Origin: Chloroflexota bacterium
GTDB lineage: Bacteria > Chloroflexota > Ktedonobacteria > Ktedonobacterales > Ktedonobacteraceae
NCBI GenBank assembly: GCA_005881495.1
Contig: VBHI01000078.1
Span: 1-14,099 of the forward strand
Direction of reading: 5' to 3'
DNA length: 14,099 nt
Numbering within the stretch: position 1 is the stretch's first letter; every line of letters starts with the position of its first letter. Below are positions 1 through 7,245 of the stretch, one piece after another. A program made the translations under genes and the position numbers. Under the pieces are notes generated by a model. It searched no databases, was not told the DNA's origin, and worked only from the letters and a program-made list of their open reading frames with translations.

Positions 1-938
1 AATTCTGCGTGCCGCACGGTACTGGGCATGGGCCCCTGGGCGGTCAGCACCACCACGCCCAGCAGCTGGCGCAATTCTCCCGACAGGTAGCGCAGCCCCT
101 CGCAGACATACTGCGCCTGGGCCAGTTCGGCGGCATGAGCGTCTACATCGCTTCTGGGACACTTCCCACGCGGACGCTTGCCTGCCGCCACCCGCGCCGC
201 CTGTCGTGCCACCACCGGCGTTCGCTGTCGCAGCCCCTCCACCAGCCGATCCTGTCGGGCTTGCACTTGCTGGCAGGCGTGCAGGATGTGCCACACATCG
301 CGTTGATGCGGGCAATCGGGAGTGACCGTCGCCACCGCCTCCCCAATCGCTCTTCCCCCATCACTGACCGCGCTCTGCCAGTGCAACCCTTGCTACTCCA
401 GTTGCCACAGCAACAGGGTCCAACTCTCCCCATCCACTCCAACCAGACTGGTGCTGGCCCAGACCACTCCACTGTGGACATCGACCACATTGAGATAGGC
501 TTCGCCATGTGTCGGGCCATACAATTCGTCCAATGCCAGCCCACGCGCCGTAGGAGGAGCTTGGCGACTGATCCACTGCTGCGCTCGCTGCTCTGCGTTC
601 TGGACGACGGCGGCAATCTTGCCCACACTGACGTGCACCCCCAGCAGCATCTCCAGACACCGCTGGATGCCTCGATAGCTGGCATGTCCTTCGACCAGCA
701 ACGTCAAGATAGCTCGTTCTACCTGCACGTTCGACTCGTCCTCGGCTTTGGTACGCACTGGCCTCAACGCTTGCTCCAGGGCTACCTCCCCTTTGGCTTT
801 CCAACTGTAGAGCGTCTGGCGCGACACGCCGATCATCTGACTAAGGTGGGTGACCACTCCATAGGTGTCGCTGTGCGCCACAAGTTGGCTCACCCACTCC
901 ACTCGTTGGCTTGCTGTGCTACAATGTCCTTGGCCCAT
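1..938 (-). pseudogene. DDE-type transposase, interrupted by in-frame amber stop and truncated by window edge
   Basis: Reading from ATG at 938 the frame gives 181 residues with an N-terminal helix-turn-helix (around residues 27-47, containing GVSRQTLYSWKAKG). A catalytic-domain start follows, with the acidic motif LDELYGP near residue 139, then TAG at 393-395. The same frame stays open from 392 to position 1 and clearly continues the protein. It includes SDGGRAIGEAV, a typical second Asp motif, and QRDVWHILHAC. The third catalytic acidic residue would lie further left, outside the window. AAGGAG at 945-950 (minus) is six bases from the ATG and fixes the start. The single amber with an otherwise clean frame suggests a recently inactivated copy; a sequencing error or natural readthrough cannot be excluded. 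Confidence 0.7.
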
Positions 939-955
939 TGGTTTCTCCTTGCTTG

Positions 956-983
956 GTATGGTGTTGGGTTTTCTTTACCATAC
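956..983 (-). promoter_or_regulatory. Inverted repeat in transposase leader
   Basis: GTATGGT at 956-962 and ACCATAC at 977-983 form a 7-bp inverted repeat with a 14-nt spacer, just upstream of the transposase SD. It could be an operator or an mRNA hairpin limiting transposase expression, or part of the IS end. Function is inferred from position only. Confidence 0.3.
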
Positions 984-1168
984 TCTCCAAGGAGCCCTTT
1001 GGCAACTCCTCCTACTCACACTGTCAAGTCGGTTCATTCGTCTTTTGAACCTTGCCTTAAGAGCATAAGCAAGTGGCATTGTGCAGAGGAATAGTGCCCG
1101 CATTGTATACAGCTCTACAGAAAATGTCTCAAGCACAAGTCAAACCAATAACCTTTGAGGTGGAGTCT

Positions 1169-2227
1169 ATGTCAAGCAAAACCAGTAGTTTCATTCCTGA
1201 CCAGCAAGAGCAGGATATCCAACATCTAACGTTCGAGGAACGTGTACAGCGTGGTGCGGAAAACGCGGTACGCTGTATGGGTGTGACCGCGCAGGATAGA
1301 GTGTTTATTATCACAGACTATGAGCGTGAAAGCATTGCTCATCGCGTGGCGGTAGCTGCTCTCACCAAACATGCCGATGTCACGGTGCATTTCCTCGAAC
1401 ACTATGGTGAACGGCCACTTACCGTTTTATCAGATGATTTACGTAATGATCTTATTCAAGCTCGACCGACTGTCACGTTTTATATCGCAACAGCTCAACC
1501 AGGAGAAATAGCCTTTCGTATCCCGTTGTTGCCCTTCCTGACGCAAGAGTTAAAAGTGCGTCACGGCCATATGATCGGCATTGACGACGCATTAATGGCT
1601 GATGGTATGTGTGCAGATTACGATGAGGTGTTCAGCTTGACCAACCAGGTCTATGACCTTGTGCGAAACGCTCAAACTATCCGTGTCACTTCTGCCAAAG
1701 GCAGCGATGTAACAGCAACATTTCACAAAGAATGGAAGTGGATACCCTGCCATGGACGATACCACGAGCAAGGGAAATGGGGGAATTTGCCCGAGGGCGA
1801 AGTCTTCACTGCCCCTGCTACAGTCGATGGTACGCTAGTCTGCGAAGTACTGGGAGACTACTTCTCTGAGAAATATGGCGTACTTGAACAGCCAGTTGTC
1901 ATCACTGTCAAAGATGGGTATATCACGGAGATCACCAGCCAGAATGAAGCACTCGCAGAAGAGCTACGCGATTACCTTTTCTCGGTGCCCAATGGTAATC
2001 GCGCTGGCGAGTTCGCTATCGGTACGCTTGCCAGCCTCAAGAAACTGGTCGGTAATCTCTTGCAGGACGAAAAAATGCCTGGCCTCCATGTAGCCTTTGG
2101 CAATCCCTATCCACAATTTACTCGAGCCGACTGGGATGCAAAAATCCACGTGGATGTCATCCCAACGGACTGTACGATTGAAGTGGATGGACGCACTATC
2201 ATGCGTAATGGGGTGTTTACTGTCTAA
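1169..2227 (+). CDS. Aminopeptidase, M29 (AmpS/AmpT-like, COG2309-type) family
   Basis: The protein (352 aa) is likely a cytosolic metal-dependent aminopeptidase that trims N-terminal residues from peptides. The family pattern is clear: NLPEGEVFTAP (residues 207-216), NRAGEFAIGT (277-286), LHVAFGNPYP (306-315) and the HVD motif (327-329), ending in CTIEVDG. By analogy with the solved M29 enzymes, likely metal ligands are E211, E281, H307, Y314, H327 and D329, all present. At 352 aa it is shorter than classical AmpS/AmpT (about 410 aa) and fits the shorter COG2309 group. The frame is open back to a GTG at 1073, but that codon has no ribosome site. ATG 1169 has GAGGTGGAG just upstream and starts the conserved sequence at a sensible distance. 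No signal peptide is seen. The gene is monocistronic, with a strong hairpin downstream. Confidence 0.8.
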   Translation: MSSKTSSFIPDQQEQDIQHLTFEERVQRGAENAVRCMGVTAQDRVFIITDYERESIAHRVAVAALTKHADVTVHFLEHYGERPLTVLSDDLRNDLIQARPTVTFYIATAQPGEIAFRIPLLPFLTQELKVRHGHMIGIDDALMADGMCADYDEVFSLTNQVYDLVRNAQTIRVTSAKGSDVTATFHKEWKWIPCHGRYHEQGKWGNLPEGEVFTAPATVDGTLVCEVLGDYFSEKYGVLEQPVVITVKDGYITEITSQNEALAEELRDYLFSVPNGNRAGEFAIGTLASLKKLVGNLLQDEKMPGLHVAFGNPYPQFTRADWDAKIHVDVIPTDCTIEVDGRTIMRNGVFTV

Positions 2228-2240
2228 TCGGAAGTAGAGG

Positions 2241-2296
2241 AAGAAGCATTTCAATTGCCTGCAAGTTTGAACATGCGGGCAATTGAAATGCTTCTT
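2241..2296 (+). terminator. Intrinsic-type terminator after the aminopeptidase
   Basis: The arms 2241-2262 and 2275-2296 pair over 22 bp with a single G-U pair and a 12-nt loop. An AT-rich stretch with a run of six T follows at about 2303-2308. It lies 13 bp after the stop codon. Confidence 0.75.
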
Positions 2297-2317
2297 TATA
2301 AATTTTTTATTGAGCCA

Positions 2318-2347
2318 TTGACAGTAACCTGAGATTCTTGTTAGAAT
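2318..2347 (+). promoter_or_regulatory. Sigma70-type promoter of the Ser/Thr kinase gene
   Basis: TTGACA at 2318-2323 and TAGAAT at 2342-2347 are separated by 18 bp. The predicted start near 2354 gives a leader of about 90 nt before the kinase ATG. Confidence 0.55.
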
Positions 2348-2348
2348 C
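2333..2348. promoter_or_regulatory. Inverted repeat overlapping the kinase -10 element
   Basis: GATTCT, four bases, then AGAATC: exact 6-bp arms directly over the -10 hexamer of the kinase promoter. This is the expected place for a repressor operator. It is too short to be significant alone, and no regulator is known for it. Confidence 0.3.
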
Positions 2349-2445
2349 AATATAGTTTCTTCTTGTATCACCGCAAGCTTTTATATCCCGGGTATTACAC
2401 TTGCTCACTCACTCTCGCTTGCGAGAAATTGAGAGGATTTCAAGT

Positions 2446-4146
2446 ATGTCTACGACCAGGGGACACCACCTCATCGGTAAAGAGCTGGGCTCGTGCGTTA
2501 TTGAACAACAGTTGGGGTATGGAGGAACCAGCGCCGTTTTCCTGGCCCAACAGCACACACCTGAACAGAAAGTTGCTATCAAAGTCTTTTTGCCCCGTTC
2601 CAATATGACTGTGCAAATGCAGAAAGATTTTTATATCCGTTTTCTTCGCGAGGCTGAGGCTGCGAGCCAGTTAGATCATCCCAATATTTTACCAATCTAT
2701 TCCTATGGTGAACAGGACGGATTGCCTTATATCATCATGCCGTATATGCCGGGTGGCACATTACGTGAATACATCGCCGCGCATGGGTGTCTCACCTTGC
2801 ATGAAGCACAATGGTATCTTGAGCAAATTGCTTCCGCTTTAGACTATGCCCATGAGCATGGCTGTGTTCATTGTGATGTCAAACCGGCAAATATTCTACT
2901 GGATAGCGATGGGAGTGTCGTGCTTTCAGACTTCGGTATCGCTCACATGATGCGCAGAGATATCATTTCCGGAGAGCCTTCAACGAGATCTCTAGGGACA
3001 CTGATGGGAACGCCCGACTATATCTCGCCGGAACAAGCACTGGGTCAACCTCTTGATGGTCGCTCGGATATCTACTCGCTTGGTATTACGCTTTTCTATC
3101 TCCTGACGGGCCGTCTCCCCTTCGTGGCAGATTCCTCTATTGCTGTCGCTCTCCTTCAGGTGCACGGAGCGCCACCTGCGCTCAGCTTGGTGCGTGCGGA
3201 CATCACACCCTATACTGATAAGGTCATTCAGAAAGCACTTGCCAAACGGCCAGAGGATCGCTTTCATACCGCAGACGAGTTTAGTGCCGCCTTTGCCCAG
3301 TCCATCCACATTGCAACTCAGTTGAATCAAATTGATCCTGATTTCAGCCCAGGACAGATGCTTTTCCCCATGAGAGGCTTAAGTAGTGCCAGGCTACGGG
3401 CCTTTGATGCCTTTAGACCCATTGTTCGCGTGAAACCTGCTACCAAACCAACTGTTGGTCTTTCGCGAACCATTATCGCTGTCATCCTGGTACTGGCCTT
3501 GACCATTAGTGCAGCTGGTATCGGGGGATTGTTCTTCACCCGCCTTGCTTATGACACCACCAGCGTGCAAAAACAGGTGACCATTCCAGCTAATACCCTG
3601 GTTGATGGCCTATCAAATAGTAATGATTGGCCTACAGGTGGCGCCTTTTTCTTCACAAATCAACAGTATCATATTCAAAATAAATCAGCGCGCGATGTTG
3701 CCCTGGCCCTTTATGCCAATCATCAATATCACAATTTCCGTCTCACGGTAACGATATCTGAAATTCATGGTTCGTCAGACGGCGCCGATTATTTTGGGGT
3801 CGCCTTTCGCGGGAGCGTTGATCAATCGCATTACTACCTTTTTGAAGTCGCTGCATGGGGCGGAGGACAGTATCAGTTTCTGCGCTACGATGGCGATGGG
3901 CACTGGAAAACCTTAAAAGGAGGGCCTACTTCTTTATTGCTGTCCGGTATCGGGAAAAGTAACACTATCACTATTGTGGCTAGCGGAAATACTTTCAGTT
4001 TCTTGATCAACGGCAAGCCCGTCAGGCACTCTGTCACTGACTCTTCATCAGCCGCCTTGACTGCTGGCGAAGTTGGTTTCTCTGTGGAAGAAGAAGGCAC
4101 AGAGATCGTCTTCTCACATCTCTACATCACTGACTCCATAAAATAA
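2446..4146 (+). CDS. Transmembrane Ser/Thr protein kinase with lectin-like extracellular domain
   Basis: Hanks-type kinase of 566 aa. The cytoplasmic kinase domain spans about residues 18-285: glycine loop GYGGTS (24-29), VAIK lysine K46, helix-C glutamate near 69-71, catalytic HCDVKPAN (142-149), DFG (162-164), GTPDYISPE (188-196). A juxtamembrane stretch follows, then one membrane helix at about 343-364 (IIAVILVLALTISAAGIGGL). The outer domain (about 375-566) is beta-rich with YYLFEVAAW, GGQYQFLRYDG and VGFSVEEEGTEIVFSHLYI, like a concanavalin/LamG or DUF1080-type fold; it is probably a ligand sensor. The HRD arginine is cysteine, so this is a non-RD kinase. ATG 2446 is chosen over the upstream TTG 2401 because AGAGGA lies eight bases before it. 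No cognate substrate gene is adjacent. Kinase role is certain; signal and targets are unknown. Confidence 0.93.
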   Translation: MSTTRGHHLIGKELGSCVIEQQLGYGGTSAVFLAQQHTPEQKVAIKVFLPRSNMTVQMQKDFYIRFLREAEAASQLDHPNILPIYSYGEQDGLPYIIMPYMPGGTLREYIAAHGCLTLHEAQWYLEQIASALDYAHEHGCVHCDVKPANILLDSDGSVVLSDFGIAHMMRRDIISGEPSTRSLGTLMGTPDYISPEQALGQPLDGRSDIYSLGITLFYLLTGRLPFVADSSIAVALLQVHGAPPALSLVRADITPYTDKVIQKALAKRPEDRFHTADEFSAAFAQSIHIATQLNQIDPDFSPGQMLFPMRGLSSARLRAFDAFRPIVRVKPATKPTVGLSRTIIAVILVLALTISAAGIGGLFFTRLAYDTTSVQKQVTIPANTLVDGLSNSNDWPTGGAFFFTNQQYHIQNKSARDVALALYANHQYHNFRLTVTISEIHGSSDGADYFGVAFRGSVDQSHYYLFEVAAWGGGQYQFLRYDGDGHWKTLKGGPTSLLLSGIGKSNTITIVASGNTFSFLINGKPVRHSVTDSSSAALTAGEVGFSVEEEGTEIVFSHLYITDSIK

Positions 4147-4183
4147 AGTTGACCTGTGACGCCCATACCCGCTACTCATGAGA

Positions 4184-4224
4184 AGAGAAACGCAGCCTCT
4201 CGCATAAGGTACCAGCGTTTCTCT
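4184..4224. terminator. Hairpin between convergent kinase and acetyltransferase genes
   Basis: AGAGAAACGC at 4184-4193 pairs exactly with GCGTTTCTCT at 4215-4224 across a 21-nt loop, midway between two convergent stop codons. There is no strong T-run, so it is a weak or bidirectional terminator candidate. Confidence 0.5.
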
Positions 4225-4234
4225 CATCGCTTCA

Positions 4235-5602
4235 CTATCCCAATGGTATCGCCCACGAGGGGCTTGATGGGAAGAGCGTCTTGAGCAATAACTCGCTGTC
4301 GTTATTAGCCCACACATCAGGGTAAGCGTAGCGCAACTCATCCAGGCTGCGATGGCCAAACAGCAACTGCAGAAAGACCAGTGGCGGAAATCCTGCGTTT
4401 TCGTTGGTTTCCCATACCTGGCTCCGCCAATGCTCCGCAGTTATCAATCGACCATTTTCGAAAAGCACTTGCAGACCACCGCGATAAAAATTCAGTACCA
4501 GTCTTCCACTGTATCCAGCCATTGGCGAGTCTGCCAATCGCCGCTCTAAAGCAGGAGCAATATGCAGTATAAATCTTGGAAGATTAGGTACTCGCACGTA
4601 CCACGCATAAGGAGGACCCTGTGCAAGTTCTTTACTTAGCACCTCGTACGCCGCGTGTTTTCGCCCAAATGTGAAGATAATTTTTTTCGCGGGTTCTGTA
4701 CCTGGTGGAGGAACCATTTGCGGCCCCTGGGCCTGCAATGCCCGTAAGACCGAAGGCATTAGCGCATAGAAGTTTGCACCAGGTATTACAGAGAGGTGAG
4801 ATACATAAATTGCCTGCGATGAGCGCACCATGGGCAAAACGACATACCCCAGAGGAGTGCCCTCCCTATCGATAATTATCTGGATATGCCAGAATCCATC
4901 ATCCATAACCTTATTCCATGTCTGGATCTGATAGCGCCACCATCGCTCATCGATGCGTGTCGTTACAGCGTAGATCTCCTTCTGACGATCATAGAGCGCT
5001 TGCAGCAGAGGGATATCTTCAAGTGCCGCTTCTCGCAACACGTATAGCTCGGGATCACCCTCTTTGATTTTCGGTATCTGGGCCAGGTAAAGGGTATTTC
5101 CCAGGTCCAGGTCTAATGCATATTCATAGCCAAATTGGCGATAAAAATAGGGAATACCGGTAATGCCCTGTGCCAGGTGCCCTTCGAACTCGCTGCGAGC
5201 ATGAATCAACTCGAAGACTGCTCGCACCAATCCCCGCTTGCGGTATTCGGCTTCGGTGGCAACAATTTCGGGACGACCAATCGTAAATGGTAGACCTTCG
5301 TACTCCCATTGCTGGCGCCAAAGGCACGTACCGCATATGATAGCGTGCTCCTTCCTTTTCGTGTCTTCAACCACTGCCACGTCACCTATGCCCATCACAG
5401 GGTGATTCCCGCTCATGAGCTCCCTCATCAGAATACCCATATTGATATTCGCAGGAGCATCAGCATGCTGACGGAAAACGGAACTTGCCAGGTAGGAAAT
5501 ATCTTCAATATCATCTACGCTGGACCAGCGCAAGATGAGTCCATCGCCAAGATTTCGGCGGTAATGTGGGTCAATAGTAGCCACTAGTTTTGCTCGCATC
5601 AT
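4235..5602 (-). CDS. Eis-like tandem-GNAT N-acetyltransferase with SCP2-like C-terminal domain
   Basis: Protein of 455 aa, probably an acetyl-CoA-dependent acetyltransferase of the Eis family, whose members modify amines such as aminoglycosides or peptides. The first GNAT domain (about 21-165) has the acetyl-CoA motif A region IVATEAEYRKRGLVRAVF (113-130) with RKRGLV as the pyrophosphate loop, and the typical YFYRQFGYEYAL (152-162). A second GNAT-like domain follows (about 185-330). The C-terminal part (about 350-455) has the SCP2-like pattern with FLQLLFGHRSLDEL and ends LKTLFPSSPSW, as in this family. It is somewhat longer than the usual 400 aa. Starts at 5602 or 5599 (two adjacent ATGs); GAGGAG at 5608-5613 serves either. 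Substrate is unknown; Eis-like proteins are common in soil Actinobacteria and Chloroflexi without proven resistance roles. Confidence 0.85.
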   Translation of the reverse strand: MMRAKLVATIDPHYRRNLGDGLILRWSSVDDIEDISYLASSVFRQHADAPANINMGILMRELMSGNHPVMGIGDVAVVEDTKRKEHAIICGTCLWRQQWEYEGLPFTIGRPEIVATEAEYRKRGLVRAVFELIHARSEFEGHLAQGITGIPYFYRQFGYEYALDLDLGNTLYLAQIPKIKEGDPELYVLREAALEDIPLLQALYDRQKEIYAVTTRIDERWWRYQIQTWNKVMDDGFWHIQIIIDREGTPLGYVVLPMVRSSQAIYVSHLSVIPGANFYALMPSVLRALQAQGPQMVPPPGTEPAKKIIFTFGRKHAAYEVLSKELAQGPPYAWYVRVPNLPRFILHIAPALERRLADSPMAGYSGRLVLNFYRGGLQVLFENGRLITAEHWRSQVWETNENAGFPPLVFLQLLFGHRSLDELRYAYPDVWANNDSELLLKTLFPSSPSWAIPLG

Positions 5603-5618
5603 TTAAACTCCTCAAGAG

Positions 5619-5648
5619 AGTATAAAAACGGCCTGCCTCCTTTGTCAA
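5619..5648 (-). promoter_or_regulatory. Near-consensus promoter of the Eis-like gene
   Basis: On the minus strand TTGACA (5648-5643) and TATACT (5624-5619) are separated by 18 bp. The predicted start near 5612 leaves only about ten bases of leader, nearly all of it the SD sequence. Confidence 0.7.
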
Positions 5649-5684
5649 CCACGGAGTACAGTTCAGAGGACGGGGAATAGGGAA

Positions 5685-5713
5685 TTGACAATGCTTACGC
5701 AAGGCTCTATACT
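5685..5713 (+). promoter_or_regulatory. Near-consensus promoter of the ferredoxin gene
   Basis: TTGACA at 5685-5690 and TATACT at 5708-5713 with the ideal 17-bp spacer. The predicted start near 5720 gives a leader of about 70 nt. It is divergent from the acetyltransferase promoter, with 36 bp between the two -35 elements. Confidence 0.75.
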
Positions 5714-5788
5714 GAGGCTGGCCGAAAATTACTTTGCTGCCACGTATCCAGTTTTAACATGGCGTAGCAAGAGGAGGATAATCTTAAC

Positions 5789-6046
5789 ATGACATACGTA
5801 ATTACTCAGCCCTGTATCGGTGTAAAGGACGCATCCTGTGTGGATGTATGCCCTGTTGACTGTATCCATCCTACACAGAGCGAGGCAGGATTTGAAGAGG
5901 CTGAGATGCTCTATATTAATCCTGATGAGTGTATCGACTGCGGAGCTTGCGAACCCGCATGTCCCGTTACTGCCATATTTGAGGAATCGGCAACTCCTGA
6001 AGAATGGAAGCATTTTATCAAGATTAACGCGGATTTCTTCAAATAA
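5789..6046 (+). CDS. Ferredoxin, [3Fe-4S][4Fe-4S] (7Fe) type
   Basis: Small soluble electron carrier, 85 aa. Eight cysteines are in the 7Fe arrangement: C9, C17, C21, C25, then the classic C48-x2-C51-x2-C54-x3-C58-P. Compared with Azotobacter ferredoxin I, the position of its second cysteine (Cys11) is valine here (V12), which fits a [3Fe-4S] cluster held by C9, C17 and C58. The [4Fe-4S] cluster would use C21, C48, C51 and C54, and C25 matches the free Cys24. The acidic C-terminal tail (EESATPEEWKHF) is usual for this group. AGGAGG at 5772-5777 lies 11 bases before ATG. The gene has its own strong promoter and a strong hairpin after it, so it is monocistronic. Redox partner is unknown. Confidence 0.92.
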   Translation: MTYVITQPCIGVKDASCVDVCPVDCIHPTQSEAGFEEAEMLYINPDECIDCGACEPACPVTAIFEESATPEEWKHFIKINADFFK

Positions 6047-6064
6047 ACAAAAAGATTGTTTGGA

Positions 6065-6118
6065 GCATATTGTGTATGAGCCTGATACCCGTGGGCGTCA
6101 GGCTCATACACAATATGC
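6065..6118 (+). terminator. Long perfect hairpin after ferredoxin
   Basis: The arms 6065-6085 and 6098-6118 are exact 21-bp complements around a 12-nt loop, starting 18 bp after the ferredoxin stop. There is only a weak T-run (TTTTC near 6136), so termination is likely but not textbook; the hairpin may also protect the mRNA 3' end. Confidence 0.6.
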
Positions 6119-6130
6119 CCCACATTACCT

Positions 6131-6159
6131 TAGACTTTTCTGCAGTGCTGTGATATAAT
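6131..6159 (+). promoter_or_regulatory. Promoter of the zinc-ribbon gene pair, extended -10
   Basis: TATAAT at 6154-6159 is exact and is preceded by TGA, giving an extended -10. TAGACT at 6131-6136 is a fair -35 at 17 bp. The start near 6166 gives a 44-nt leader. Confidence 0.7.
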
Positions 6160-6209
6160 GCTGCTTGCAAACGCAGTACTCACACACTACTTCTAAGGGA
6201 GCGGCCCCT

Positions 6210-6848
6210 ATGCCAATTACACGACGCAGACGCGCTAATCCACCCGATCAGCCCGAAAATAACAACCACCTTGCGGAACAAACGGAAAATGCTTCGCACA
6301 CAACAGAGCAAGATTCTGACGCACCCGCGAAAGAGGAAGAAGCACCAGGAACAGGTGCACCTGTTCCACCTGTTCCTGGTGCAGATCAGTCCGTAACCTC
6401 CTTTATACCTCCTCTTCCTCCCATAACCGTGTCAAATGGGTCAGAACAACAAAACTATACTCCTCCCATAGAAGGAGGGAGACGAACTTCTCGTGGAGAG
6501 CTCTTCCGCCGGCCACCACAACCGCCAGCATCTCAACTACAGCCACTCGTTCCAAATGCTGCCGTTTCGCCTTCAGCAGCGCCCTTACAGCCACCTACAC
6601 ATGAGATCTCTCTACCGTTGGGTAATCTGCTTCATCTCGCCTATAACCCTGGTTATACTGGTGCAGATGAGGCCCGTAGCGCTCTGTTGCACCAATTGGA
6701 GAGTCAAAGCAAAGCAGGGGGGCGTGCTCGTTGTTGGAATTGTGGCTCTATTGCCATCGCATATGATCGCTGGAATACGCGGAGTAAGACCTTTGGCGAA
6801 GTTGGCATTGCTTACTGTGAAATTTGTGGCGTTTGGAGTGTTCTCTAA
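6210..6848 (+). CDS. Hypothetical protein: Pro/Gln-rich N-terminus, C-terminal four-cysteine zinc ribbon
   Basis: 212 aa, family not recognised. It starts with a basic patch (RRRR near residue 5). A long disordered stretch rich in Pro, Gln, Glu and Ala follows (to about residue 125), then a short helical segment (LPLGNLLHLAYNPG, ADEARSALLHQLES). It ends in a compact zinc-binding module: C175-x2-C178 and C203-x2-C206 separated by 24 residues. No catalytic motif, signal peptide or membrane helix is seen. ATG 6210 is set by AAGGGAG eight bases upstream; a TTG at 6165 in frame would sit at the transcription start and is rejected. The next gene, 54 bp on, is also a small zinc-ribbon protein, so the two are probably co-transcribed. 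A nucleic-acid or protein-binding role is a guess from the fold type. Confidence 0.75.
   Translation: MPITRRRRANPPDQPENNNHLAEQTENASHTTEQDSDAPAKEEEAPGTGAPVPPVPGADQSVTSFIPPLPPITVSNGSEQQNYTPPIEGGRRTSRGELFRRPPQPPASQLQPLVPNAAVSPSAAPLQPPTHEISLPLGNLLHLAYNPGYTGADEARSALLHQLESQSKAGGRARCWNCGSIAIAYDRWNTRSKTFGEVGIAYCEICGVWSVL
6342..6382. repeat. Perfect 16-bp intragenic palindrome
   Basis: The arms 6342-6357 and 6367-6382 are exact reverse complements with a 9-nt loop, inside the Pro-rich part of the zinc-ribbon gene. The same stretch contains a tandem ACCTGTTCC repeat encoding a Pro-Val-Pro run. The frame is kept through it. Confidence 0.8.
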
Positions 6849-6902
6849 TCTTTCTGGCATCTTGTGATACCGTCAGTTTGAGCTGTTGCAGGAGAATCAA
6901 AC

Positions 6903-7124
6903 ATGGCTGAGGATCAAGTGGAGTTTGCGCCTCGTCGCTGTCCCCGCTGTGGAGGACTCATGGTAAAACGTGGGGGAAGCCCATTCTATTGGCATGCCGA
7001 TTATAATCACCCTCGCTGCGATATTACGAATATGGTAGATCCTCCAGTGATTGTGCAAAATGCTGACGAGCCGTCGCAGCAGAACGAGCCACCCAGGAAG
7101 AATCACAAGCATCAAAAGAAATAA
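6903..7124 (+). CDS. Small zinc-ribbon protein, unknown function
   Basis: 73 aa, not matched to a named family. The core is CPRCGG (C13, C16) followed by an HADYNHPRC segment offering H31, H36 and C39 as further zinc ligands, that is, a C2-HC or C3H-type knuckle. The tail is polar and ends in a basic cluster (RKNHKHQKK) that could touch nucleic acid. AGGAGA at 6890-6895 lies seven bases before ATG. It follows the larger zinc-ribbon gene by 54 bp with no promoter or terminator visible between them, which supports one transcript. The intergenic stretch 7125-7245 after it shows no clear hairpin. Real coding is supported by the ribosome site and the motif; function is open. Confidence 0.7.
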   Translation: MAEDQVEFAPRRCPRCGGLMVKRGGSPFYWHADYNHPRCDITNMVDPPVIVQNADEPSQQNEPPRKNHKHQKK

Positions 7125-7245
7125 TCGTCAATGAAGCCCTCTCTTTTGTGGCGAGCATGTAACCTTTAGCCCATTATTTCGTAGAAAGTAGTGATACATG
7201 CTCTTCAGTTCCTCTGGAGATCAGCATCCAATTGTGAGGATTAAC

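Larger units (their letters stand above)
1..1030 (-). mobile_element. Insertion sequence, one end only (left part outside window)
   Basis: The block contains a minus-strand DDE-type transposase reading frame that runs off the left edge of the window, plus its leader. It is visibly more GC-rich than the genes that follow, in keeping with a transferred element. The transposase start and its Shine-Dalgarno (SD) sequence place the 5' end of the element somewhere beyond 950. The outer boundary is an estimate: the second terminal inverted repeat lies outside the window, so neither the repeat nor a target-site duplication can be checked. The stretch 1031-1168 before the next gene shows no gene. The IS family is not assigned. 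Confidence 0.6.

Noticed and set aside
143..685. Minus-strand frame of 180 codons beside the transposase
   Set aside because: It is a Trp/Arg/Cys-rich out-of-frame shadow. The real continuation of the transposase is the original frame after the TAG, so no frameshift is needed.
9..1094. Open plus-strand frame of 361 codons across the IS
   Set aside because: It is antisense to the transposase frame, which has HTH and catalytic motifs and a ribosome site. The plus-strand translation is His/Pro/Leu-rich with no recognisable domain.
1073..1168. Earlier GTG start of the aminopeptidase
   Set aside because: No ribosome site, and the added residues do not look like the family. ATG 1169 has a good SD sequence.
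2401..2445. Earlier TTG start of the kinase
   Set aside because: The added residues are not kinase-like, and AGAGGA serves ATG 2446.
6165..6209. TTG start 45 bases upstream of the zinc-ribbon ATG
   Set aside because: It coincides with the predicted transcription start and has no ribosome site.
7198..7245. Earlier ATG start of the BI-1 protein
   Set aside because: No ribosome site before 7198; GTGAGGA is placed well for ATG 7246.
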